Positions 23,958-31,367 of a stretch of DNA of 43,530 bases are shown one piece after another. Origin of the DNA: Dehalococcoidia bacterium (GTDB taxonomy: Bacteria > Chloroflexota > Dehalococcoidia > Lucifugimonadales > UBA3495); NCBI GenBank assembly GCA_022823505.1, contig JAJEIA010000096.1:1-43530 (forward strand). The letters run 5' to 3'. A program made the position numbers and the translations under genes. Below the pieces are notes generated by a model. It saw only the letters and a program-made list of their open reading frames with translations, made no database searches and was not told where the DNA came from. Each line of letters opens with the position of its first letter. Position 1 is the first letter of the stretch.

Positions 23958-24284
23958 TCAAGCCAGCGGTCCCAGTCCCAACCGGATCCGACACTCCTCG
24001 TACACTGCTTCCAGGAAACCGCCGGCGTAATGTTGGTGGCTGAATGTGACGCCGTGAACTGCGGCGTCCGATTTCGCTGCTTCGTACAACTGCACCGCCG
24101 CTTCGTTGTCGTACGGGAAGGGCATCGGCCCCATGTAGTGTTCGAAATCGGAAATGTCAGCCCAGGCAAACAGTTCACCCACCCCAGCGTCGTTCCTCGC
24201 CCAGCGGCGGCCATCGTTTTGACCCCGCATCAGCGACCACGCCGGCAGGTCCTCCGGGGACTTCAGATCCCCTCCCGACGACAT
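23958..24284 (-). CDS. Hypothetical 108-residue protein downstream of LLM gene
   Basis: ATG 24284 lies three bases after the stop of the luciferase-like gene, an arrangement that suggests translational coupling. The protein reads as globular (LFAWADISDFEHYMGPMPFP, YDNEAAVQLYEAAKSDAAVH, FSHQHYAGGFLEAVYEECRI), without signal or membrane segment. I recognise no family. Because decayed sulfatase sequence follows it directly, it could itself be the remnant of a larger gene. Confidence 0.5.
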   Translation of the reverse strand: MSSGGDLKSPEDLPAWSLMRGQNDGRRWARNDAGVGELFAWADISDFEHYMGPMPFPYDNEAAVQLYEAAKSDAAVHGVTFSHQHYAGGFLEAVYEECRIRLGLGPLA

Positions 24285-24286
24285 TC

Positions 24287-25129
24287 TTACAGAACCCGTT
24301 CCGCCAGACGCTCCAGCTCGTTCAGACCCTCCGCGCCGGCGTCCGGAGGCAAGGCCACCGTCACCCGGTTGGCGCCGGCCTCGACGTATCCGGCAATGAC
24401 CTCCCGGTCCGGTTGGACGTTGGTCACGATGAGCTGTATCGTGCTCGGATCCCGGCCAGCGGCCTCCGCCAACTCGTCCATGGTGGCGCGACCGGCCCGC
24501 ACCTGCTCTTCGGTGACCCGCACCGGCATCCAGCCGTCGCCCCAGGCCACCACGCGCTTGAAAACGTTGGCGGCGTAACCGCCGAGCAGCACCGGCGGAT
24601 GTGGCTGCTGGACCGGCTTTGGGGAGCATTTGACTGGCGGGAAGTCGAAGAAGCGCCCGTGAAATTCCGCTTCTTCTTTGGTCCATAGCTCCTTCATCGC
24701 AAGGATTGCTTCCCGAGTCTGGCCCCAGCGGTGTTCAAAATCGCCGCCCATTATTTCCGTTTCTTCCCGCAGCCAGCCCGCGCCGATCCCGAACAGGAAC
24801 CTCCCACCCGAGAACTTGTCCAGTGTGGCGATCTGCTTGGCCTGCATCAGCGGGTTGTGTTCAGGAACCAGACTGATGCTGGTGCCAAGCTTGATGCTGT
24901 TGGTGGCCGCCGCCGCCATGGCCAGAGCAATGAGCGGATCGCCGATGTCCGCCATGGAATCCGGGATCGACCCGTCCGGCGTGCCGCCGTAGCGGGAGGT
25001 GGTATGCACGGGAAGGATGGGGTGCTCCGGAAGCCAGAAAGACTCGAACCCCAGTTCCTCGGCCCGCTTCGCCAATTCGGCCGGATCAACCGAATTGCTG
25101 GATGCCCTGGCGGTAACTCCTATCTCCAT
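24287..25129 (-). CDS. LLM-class oxidoreductase, F420-type subgroup
   Basis: 280 residues from ATG 25129, with GGAGG seven bases upstream. Landmarks are ELGFESFWLPEHP, IKLGTSISLVPEHNP, ATLDKFSGGRFLFGIGAGW, LWTKEEAEFHGRFFDFP and PVLLGGYAANVFKRVVAWGD. The LPEHP motif, short length and the HGRFFDFP segment match the TIGR03619-like group of probable F420-dependent oxidoreductases. Cofactor choice is inference from the family. A 108-residue unknown gene follows with three bases between. Confidence 0.9.
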   Translation of the reverse strand: MEIGVTARASSNSVDPAELAKRAEELGFESFWLPEHPILPVHTTSRYGGTPDGSIPDSMADIGDPLIALAMAAAATNSIKLGTSISLVPEHNPLMQAKQIATLDKFSGGRFLFGIGAGWLREETEIMGGDFEHRWGQTREAILAMKELWTKEEAEFHGRFFDFPPVKCSPKPVQQPHPPVLLGGYAANVFKRVVAWGDGWMPVRVTEEQVRAGRATMDELAEAAGRDPSTIQLIVTNVQPDREVIAGYVEAGANRVTVALPPDAGAEGLNELERLAERVL

Positions 25130-25273
25130 CCCGAAACCTCCATGTGAAAACTTGGCCTGATGTTACCACTGAACGGCGCCGGATTCGGTCCGGTTATGTC
25201 CCTTCAAGTATTGAAGGAATCGTCATCCTTGCTGGCGTTGCTCAGGATGTTGCCTCCAGGATGTTGCCGGAAG

Positions 25274-25388
25274 TTAGGGTTCCGCGTCGAGATCGTCCGT
25301 GAAGGTGAGGTAGCGGCGACCTTCGGCCCATTCGTCGTGCTGCTCGGCCGGCACCGCGCCCGCAAAACGCCCGGTTGGACATCGCAAG
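25274..25388 (-). pseudogene. IS256/Mutator-type transposase C-terminal scrap
   Basis: One minus-strand frame, bounded by stops, reads CPTGRFAGAVPAEQHDEW followed by AEGRRYLTF, closely like the C-terminal end of IS256-family transposases (R-L-x-x-A-V-L-x-E-x-x-E-W-x-x-x-R-R-Y-L). Only ~35 codons remain and no DDE residues are present. The rest of 25130-25800 shows no gene. Confidence 0.5.
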
Positions 25389-25711
25389 GTTCAATGTGAC
25401 GACACGGCAAGCATCGCCACAACCGCACATTGCCCGTAGCGCGCTGAACACCGATGGAATGACCGTACCGAGCAAACGGGCATTTCCTACGTAAAATGAG
25501 CGTGCGCGATCTGTGCCGACACCACGTGCATACTGCACATTGACATCGCAAGTATCGGAACGTCACCGGCGATGAGGGGACCATGCCGGCGCCGTGCGCT
25601 GGCACGTCAACACGAAACTGCCATCGAGAGGGCTGTGGCGCGACTCCCAGGGGCTCCGTCAGGTAATATTTGCGGGCTGAATCCAGCGCCGTACTGACTG
25701 TGAATCGCGGA

Positions 25712-25740
25712 TTGCTCGCAGGGACAAATGCGGCAATAAT
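25712..25740 (+). promoter_or_regulatory. Candidate promoter of the HTH-membrane protein gene
   Basis: TTGCTC (25712-25717), a 17-base spacer and AATAAT (25735-25740; five of six matches to the -10 consensus) lie 49 bases before the GTG at 25789. It is the most AT-rich spot in this intergenic region. Confidence 0.4.
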
Positions 25741-25803
25741 TGCACGCGGGTCGCACCGTAACTGGTGCGCACAACGTTTTGAGTCTAGGTGTACCGCCCG
25801 GTC

Positions 25804-27258
25804 ATGGCATTAGATCGAGAAACGCAGCGGGAGCGGTTCGCGCAGGTTGGCTTCCTCATGCGCGCGTACCGGGAGGCTTTCTCGGAGCCCGGCAGACGCC
25901 GTGGCCTTTCGCAGGACGAGTTGTTGCAGCGCATGGCGGAGGTCGACGAATCTTACGACCGACGGTTCAGTCACGCCACCGTGACCCGTTGGGAATCCGG
26001 AGCGACTCGACCCAACGTGGAGCGCCTCCGCATCTTCGGCAAGGCATTGAACCTCTCCGAAATCGAGGTGGATGGGCTCATCATGCTGGCCGGACTGGCG
26101 CCGGATGGCGACACCGCCGGCGCGGAAGGTGACGGCTCCCTCCTCGATTCCACACCCGCCGACCAAACGGTTCCAAGCTTGGACCCCATTGTGGTTCCGA
26201 ACCCGTCAAGTGTGGGCCGCGGCGAAGCCAAACTCCCGCCGTTGCTGAACGCCACGCTCGGTTTTCTGGCATTCCGGGTCCTCCTGCCAACCCTCTTCGT
26301 GGTCGCCAGCGGCTACGCTCTGGGCGCAATGGGCTGGAATGATGACTGGATGCCCTTGGCGTACCTGATGATCACGTCGCTGCTGGTCCTGGCGCAGGCG
26401 TTTGTCTGGACGGATCGGCGGGAAGCCCTGCGAGATTTCTACTGGGCTTCAATGTTCATCCTGCTGGCGTTCCCCGCCTTCCGTTACGCTCTCCTGGGAC
26501 TGGACCAGTACGGCTTTTACCGCATCGGCGACCTGGCCGGAACCCACGTGCCCCACATGCTGATGCTGCTGGTGGCAGTGGTACTGTCCGGGTTGTCAGC
26601 GATGGTGTTCCAACTGCTCTGGGCTTGGCAAACCTCGGGCCCCCGGGCGGAACGCAGCGTTCTCGTCCGGGCGACGTGGGCGGTGTTGCCGGCCACGTTG
26701 TTGTCGTATGGCCCGGTAATCGTCCTGTCCGGCACGGCGGTATGGGTCCAATCGACCGTTGCCATGCCGATACTGGTGGGAGTGCTCGTCTCCTTGCTGG
26801 TGATCAAGGATCCGAAAACCAATCCCGACCGGGCTCAATGTCGTTTCCTGCTCCATGCCGTATTCACCATCGCCATCGTTGCATCCACCCTGGGCGCAGT
26901 CACGATCGCGATGGTCTACTGGCTTCCAGACCTGCGGATGACCCTGCCCGACCACAATCTGATGGGTCCATGGCGAATTGACTTTGACCACTTGGGGTAC
27001 ACTCCGGAACAGGTGATGAAGCGCCTCGACGCAGGCTATATGTGGTACAGCATGTGCGTATTTGCGTACATGGTGGCCGTCGTGGGCGGGAACCTGCTCA
27101 TTGCGGTCTATCGCCTGGAAAACAAGACCCGCATGGGCCCGGACGCGGTCCATTCGGAAGCGCCAATGGATCCCCCGCCGGCGCGTGACAACGCCCGCTC
27201 CGGTTTGCTGCGGTCGCTCCTGCCCCGCCTTACCTTGGTCGCAATGAGCCGGCGGTAG
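25804..27258 (+). CDS. XRE-type HTH protein with eight predicted membrane segments
   Basis: 484 residues from ATG 25804; GTG 25789 is an alternative, and neither has a good ribosome site. Residues ~10-90 form a lambda-repressor-like HTH (LSQDELLQRMAEVDES, VTRWESGATRPNVERLRIFG, ALNLSEIEVDGLIMLAGLAP). A ~50-residue acidic linker follows, then about eight hydrophobic helices between residues ~145 and ~450 (for example FRVLLPTLFVVASGYALGAM, LAYLMITSLLVLAQAFVW, LPATLLSYGPVIVLSG, TIAIVASTLGAVTIAMVYWL). The C-terminal tail is basic (LLRSLLPRLTLVAMSRR). The plain reading is a membrane-tethered DNA-binding sensor. No metalloprotease site or known sensor domain is visible. It is transcribed alone. I know no named family with exactly this architecture. 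Confidence 0.85.
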   Translation: MALDRETQRERFAQVGFLMRAYREAFSEPGRRRGLSQDELLQRMAEVDESYDRRFSHATVTRWESGATRPNVERLRIFGKALNLSEIEVDGLIMLAGLAPDGDTAGAEGDGSLLDSTPADQTVPSLDPIVVPNPSSVGRGEAKLPPLLNATLGFLAFRVLLPTLFVVASGYALGAMGWNDDWMPLAYLMITSLLVLAQAFVWTDRREALRDFYWASMFILLAFPAFRYALLGLDQYGFYRIGDLAGTHVPHMLMLLVAVVLSGLSAMVFQLLWAWQTSGPRAERSVLVRATWAVLPATLLSYGPVIVLSGTAVWVQSTVAMPILVGVLVSLLVIKDPKTNPDRAQCRFLLHAVFTIAIVASTLGAVTIAMVYWLPDLRMTLPDHNLMGPWRIDFDHLGYTPEQVMKRLDAGYMWYSMCVFAYMVAVVGGNLLIAVYRLENKTRMGPDAVHSEAPMDPPPARDNARSGLLRSLLPRLTLVAMSRR

Positions 27259-27604
27259 ATCGCCTCCGCCACCTCCGGAGGTCGGGAGTTCGGAGTTCAC
27301 CATTGTTGAGCGTGCAGCGGCTTTGGCGGACACCGGGAAGTCCCAATGCGGTTGCCGCGCATTAGCGCCCGAAAAGCGCGCGAACATTATTCCGCACGTA
27401 TCAGGTTGCCCAATCCGCAACGGCCATCCATTATGGCGGCCGCGCCTTCCTGGGACAGCCGGCCCCGGATGCTTCCTGCGCCCGATCGGATCGAAACCCT
27501 CGCGCGGTTGCTGATTCGGCTGTCCGGTGCCGCGACCAACATGACACGGACCCCTGGCGCTTCGGCGTCGCACCAACGTATCCGGACCGTGGGTCATCCT
27601 CGAA
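27259..27604. other. Gene-free convergent intergenic region
   Basis: About 350 bases between two convergent genes. A CCTCCGGAGG palindrome near 27275 may belong to a terminator. I find no coding frame of quality and no other structure. Confidence 0.4.
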
Positions 27605-28726
27605 TTACAGGGGGAGATGGTCTGCGATGTCGTTTTCCGTCCGGAACGGACCCCAGTTGCGCGGAATGTTGAGCAGTCGGTCCTCCAGGCTGTCCACGCT
27701 GTTCTGGCCGCAATAAGCCATGGCGCGGTTGAACTCCTCGCGCAGGATTTCAAGCATGTGATGGACGCCCTCCGCGCCGTTGACCGCAAGGCCCCAGTAG
27801 AGCGGCCGTCCAACGGCCACCGCGGTTGCGCCCAGGGCCAGCGCCTTGAGCACGTCGCTGCCGCGCCTGACGCCGGAATCGACGTACACCTCGACTTTTC
27901 CACCGGTGGCAGCGACGACCTCGGGCACCATTTCAATGCTGGACATGGTGTCGTCGAACCTGCGCCCACCGTGGGTGGAAACCATGATCGCGTTGGCGCC
28001 GTGCTCCACGGCCAGGCGCGCGTCTTCGGCGACACGGATGCCCTTCAACACCAACGGCAGGTCGGTGAGGCTCCGTAGCCATTCCAATTCTCGCCAGGTG
28101 AGGGGCGGGCATGGCGGCATTTCCCAGGCTTGCGATGCGTCGACGCCGTCTGCGGTGGCAGCCGGATTCAGCGATGCGCGGAAGTTGCCGTACTCACCCG
28201 GGCGTTCATAGCGATTGCGTATGTCCCGCTCCTTGGGAGTGGGAATAGGCGCGTCGACGGTGAGCACGATGGCGCCGAAACCGGCAGCCTCCGCGCGCTT
28301 CACCAGGTTTTCGGTCAGGTCGTAACCGCGATGAGAGAGCTGGAACCAGAGCGGGCCCGTCGCCGCCTCGGCGATCTCTTCCAGGCTGCAGTTGGACGAG
28401 GTGCTGCACATCATGAGGGTGTTGGACATGCCGGCGCCGCGCGCGGTGGCGCGCTCCGCCTCCGGGTGTGCGTTGAGGTGGGAGTCGGTGGGCGAGATCA
28501 TGACCGGGAAGCTGATGTCGGTTCCGAGAACGGTGGTAGAGATCTTTCGCTCCGTGGTATCCCGCAGGAAACGCGGTCGCAACGTCAACGCTTCGAAAGC
28601 GGTGCGGTTCCGGGCCGTGGTTCTCTCGTCCATCGCGCCGGCTTCGACGAACACCCAATTGTTGTGGGGCAGAATGTGCCGGGCGCGCGCCTCGTAATCG
28701 TACAAACTGATCGGATCCATTCGCAT
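27605..28726 (-). CDS. FMN-dependent 2-hydroxy-acid oxidase, second paralogue
   Basis: 373 residues from ATG 28726 with GAGGAG upstream. It is collinear with the oxidase at 8921-10021: ISLYDYEARARHILP, TLRPRFLRD, LMMCSTSSNCSLEEIAEAA, LVLKGIRVAEDA, the catalytic His in STHGGRRFD, VDSGVRRGSDVLKALALGA, and FNRAMAYCGQNSVDSLE. Identity is high throughout but the segment after RNRYERPGEYGNFR differs, so the two probably have different substrates. Opposite strand and ~18 kb distance rule out a simple recent tandem duplication. It is followed upstream by an aminotransferase gene on the same strand, 127 bases away. Confidence 0.92.
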   Translation of the reverse strand: MRMDPISLYDYEARARHILPHNNWVFVEAGAMDERTTARNRTAFEALTLRPRFLRDTTERKISTTVLGTDISFPVMISPTDSHLNAHPEAERATARGAGMSNTLMMCSTSSNCSLEEIAEAATGPLWFQLSHRGYDLTENLVKRAEAAGFGAIVLTVDAPIPTPKERDIRNRYERPGEYGNFRASLNPAATADGVDASQAWEMPPCPPLTWRELEWLRSLTDLPLVLKGIRVAEDARLAVEHGANAIMVSTHGGRRFDDTMSSIEMVPEVVAATGGKVEVYVDSGVRRGSDVLKALALGATAVAVGRPLYWGLAVNGAEGVHHMLEILREEFNRAMAYCGQNSVDSLEDRLLNIPRNWGPFRTENDIADHLPL

Positions 28727-28853
28727 GGCGGGACTCCTCGTGACTTTTCGTCGCTGGCAAACAAACTCAAACCGCCAACAGCGGAACTCGAAATGCTCCC
28801 TGGGTACCTCTGGACAATTCCCCGTATCGGCCGGCCCGGGAGCGCAATGACGG

Positions 28854-30029
28854 CTAGAGGCTTTCTAGGAACCGCGCTATGCGTTCCACCCCTTCCACAA
28901 CTCGCTCAGCCGGAGACCGCATCAGGGCTATGCGGAAGTGGCCTTCCCCGCTTTCGCCGAAGCCGATGCCAGGGGTTACCACCACTCCTTCCCGCTCCAC
29001 CAGCAGTTCGGCCATCTCCGTGGATGACACGTCCGCCGAGTAGCGGGGGAACAGGAAAGTGGCCCCTTCGGGCCGAGGACAGTGCACGCCGGGAACCTGG
29101 GACAACCGGCTAACGCAGTACGCGCGCAGTTCATCGCAATCCTCCCGCCACTTGGACAGGTGATCCTGGGGGCCCTGGAGGGCGGCCACCCCGGCCATCT
29201 GCACAAAGGGAGAAACAAAGCTGGCCGTTTGTTCCTGTATCTTCAGCAATGGGTCCAGGAGGTTTGATTGAGCCACGATGCAGCCCAACCGCCAGCCGGA
29301 CATGGAATAGGCTTTGGTGAATGTGTAACTGGTCAGGGTCCGTTCCGCCATGCCCTCAAAATTCGCGATGGTGACGTGCCGGTTGGAATCGTAGAGGAAA
29401 TACTCATAGGTCTCATCGCAAACGACGAGCAGATCCTGCTCCCGGGCCAGGCGCGCCACGTCTGCCAGTTCTTCCGCGGTGTAAACCCGGCCAGTGGGAT
29501 TGTTGGGGTTGTTGATGACAATCATCTTGCTGCGCGGGGTGACGTACTCCTTCAGCCGGTCGTAGCTAATGTGGTACTCCTCCTCCTCGCTGAGTGGCAC
29601 GGCCACGGGCACACCCTCAGCCATCTCCACCTGCTGGCTGAAGCTGACCCACGTGGGCTCAAGCACCAGCACTTCATCTCCCGCCTCGATGTAGGCGTTG
29701 ATGGCCTCATACAGGCCCATCTTGCTGCCGGGAGTAACCAGAATATCGCCGTCGGGATCAACGGAGCGACCGTTGTGGGATGCCAGCTTTGCGGACATCG
29801 CCTGGCGCAGTTCGGGCAGCCCGCGGGATGAACTGATGTTGGTGTGTCCTGCGTTCAGGGCCTGGACCCCGGCGTCGATGATGTGCTGCGGGGTCACTTG
29901 GTGCGGACTCGACTGGCCCAGGTCAATCACGTCGTGACCCTGCCGCGCCAGTTGTCGGGCTTTTTCTCCGGCGGCCAGGGTGGCCGGCGGCTGTACTCTT
30001 TGGATGCGTGTCGCGGGAGCTCTGGTCAT
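28854..30029 (-). CDS. PLP-dependent aminotransferase, class I/II
   Basis: 391 residues from ATG 30029 with GAGGTGAACC before it. It is a fold-type I aminotransferase with the substrate-facing DLGQSSPHQVTP, VTPGSKMGLYEAINAY, the NNPNNPTGRVYT motif, VVCDETYEYFLYD (Asp pairs with the PLP pyridine), Schiff-base Lys239 in TFTKAYSMSGWRLG, and a carboxylate-binding Arg in GHFRIALM. It is nearest to AspC/AAT-like enzymes of subgroup I-gamma; the amino-acid partner is not determinable. It may share a transcript with the hydroxy-acid oxidase downstream, giving a possible hydroxy acid to oxo acid to amino acid route. Confidence 0.93.
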   Translation of the reverse strand: MTRAPATRIQRVQPPATLAAGEKARQLARQGHDVIDLGQSSPHQVTPQHIIDAGVQALNAGHTNISSSRGLPELRQAMSAKLASHNGRSVDPDGDILVTPGSKMGLYEAINAYIEAGDEVLVLEPTWVSFSQQVEMAEGVPVAVPLSEEEEYHISYDRLKEYVTPRSKMIVINNPNNPTGRVYTAEELADVARLAREQDLLVVCDETYEYFLYDSNRHVTIANFEGMAERTLTSYTFTKAYSMSGWRLGCIVAQSNLLDPLLKIQEQTASFVSPFVQMAGVAALQGPQDHLSKWREDCDELRAYCVSRLSQVPGVHCPRPEGATFLFPRYSADVSSTEMAELLVEREGVVVTPGIGFGESGEGHFRIALMRSPAERVVEGVERIARFLESL

Positions 30030-30228
30030 GGTTCACCTCGTTCGTGTTCGGGCAATGCAGTTTAGCAACCCCGTTGCCAACGAACCACACGCCAGGCATT
30101 ACCGGAATGATTCGCTGAGCGGGAATGCGTTCGCAATCTCATCTCTCCCCCGAAATTCACGTCCGGCTATTCGGACACGCTCTTTCCGAAGTACATGTCG
30201 GCGCCTGTGAATTTGTCGATAAAACGAC

Positions 30229-30254
30229 AAAACGGCTCCGATTGGGGCCGTTTT
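30229..30254 (-). terminator. Intrinsic terminator of the former integrase gene
   Basis: On the minus strand AAAACGGCCCC pairs with GGAGCCGTTTT around a 4-base loop (one G-U pair), followed by TGTCGTTTTAT. It lies 75 bases after the integrase stop. The A/T arms make it usable in both directions. The rest of 30030-30328 shows no gene. Confidence 0.75.
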
Positions 30255-30328
30255 GAGTAGGAAATGGAGGAATTGGTGCCGGAGTTCAGATACTAAATGG
30301 CCCCCAATCCAGTATGTTTTGGGGCGGT

Positions 30329-30690
30329 TTAGCACGCTTTCCTACTTGGAGCAGTAGGCACTTCACGCTTAAATCTGACCCAATATGACCAGTTGGGCGG
30401 CAAAATGGCGGCAATCAACGGACCCTCTCCATCGATGGCACTGGCCACGTTTTCAGCCAAATCCCTTCGCCACCCGGGCAGCGCGTGACCATACAGGTCC
30501 ATGGTGATGCTCACTTTGCTGTGCCCCAACCTTCGTGACACAACCCTGTGGTTGTTCCCCTGGTTCAACGCTAATGCGGCATGGAAATGACGCAGCTTGT
30601 GAAAGGTGATATCCGGCGTTCCCACCTTGGCGCCCAGTTCCTTCAGGTGTCGGAGCAACCAAGCGACGCCAGCCCGGAGAAATCCTTGGG
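30329..30690 (-). pseudogene. Tyrosine recombinase (phage-type integrase), C-terminal remnant
   Basis: The frame ending at TAA 30329 encodes the catalytic C-terminus: LLRHLKELGAKVGTPD, ITFHKLRHFHAALALNQG (H-x-x-R box), RRLGHSKVSITMDLYGHALP (the H and the Tyr nucleophile). The first catalytic Arg and the whole N-terminal DNA-binding part are missing. Upstream, the frame runs into IS701-type sequence in antisense, so the insertion or a deletion removed the 5' half. It points to an integrated element once present here. Confidence 0.85.
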
Positions 30691-31157
30691 GCAATCTATC
30701 GTCGGAACCGGGACGGCAGTGAACCCCGCTACTACCTGTCCAACGCGCCAGACGACGCGACCCTGGAGACCCTGGCCTACGTGGGCGGCGCCAGGTGGCG
30801 CATCGAAACCGAGTTCGAGACTGAGAAAGGCGACGTGGGCCTGGACGAATATGAGACCCGCACCCCGTATCAAGTACGGGGCAGGCTCTGGGCCGGCTGG
30901 CACCACCACATCGCCCTGTGTCTGCTGGCGGGTGCCTTCCTGCTGGCCCGGCAACAGGCTTGGGGAAAAAGATGCCCCGGATCACCCGACCCCAGGTATA
31001 CCGAGTGGTCCGTGAGCTTGTGCCCAAAGAACGGTTCGGGCCGGAGGAACTGCTGGGGTGGCTGGCAGATGTCCAGAAGCGCAACCAACGGGCCAGACGC
31101 TCCCACCAGAAACGCCGGGCCGCCCTCGGTCGCCGCACTTCCGGCCTCCCTCCATAA
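30691..31157 (+). pseudogene. IS701-type transposase C-terminal remnant with -1 frame break
   Basis: Plus-strand sequence encodes YRRNRDGSEPRYYLSNAP, ARWRIETEFETEKGDVGLDE and WAGWHHHIALCLLAGAFLLA, typical of the C-terminal part of IS701-family DDE transposases (ending with the last catalytic Glu region). At ~30963 the frame breaks: GGGGAAAAAG precedes ATG, and a -1 shift restores KKMPRITRPQVYRVVREL, then VPKERFGPEELLGWLADVQK to a TAA near 31157. The N-terminal half is missing, so the copy is dead. The break contains a canonical slippery heptamer, G GGA AAA, so the shift could be programmed in the intact element. Confidence 0.8.
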
Positions 31158-31209
31158 CCCGTCGTTGTAATATCAGAGGGTGTGTAGCCAATGGGTTCAG
31201 AGATGGGGA

Positions 31210-31358
31210 TGGTACTGACGCACGTCGAAGGGCAGCTGGTGTAGTTATTCCCTCGGGCGAACTCTTGCCACTCTCTGAAATCCTCGGTGTCGGCATTGTT
31301 GAGAGAAACTTCGTAGAAGGGCTTGCAGCGCATTTCAAATATCACGTCTTCGTCGGGC
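31210..31358 (-). pseudogene. Duplicated fragment of a surface-protein gene
   Basis: Minus-strand FEMRCKPFYEVSLNNADTED, FREWQEFARGNNYTSCPSTC repeats, with few changes, the FEMRWKPFYGVPIDETDTED, FREWLEFARGNNYTSCPSMC segment of the adjacent giant protein. The DNA copies lie at ~31213-31356 and ~31874-32017, exactly 661 bases apart. It is either a scrap of a neighbouring paralogue cut by the IS701-type element or a local duplication. The ATG at 31345 opens a 338-codon chimeric frame that is an accident. Confidence 0.8.
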
Positions 31359-31367
31359 GGAGGACCA

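Noticed and set aside
30329-31345. Single 338-residue integrase-like protein
   Set aside because: Only the last ~120 codons match an integrase; the rest is antisense IS701 sequence and a surface-gene scrap.
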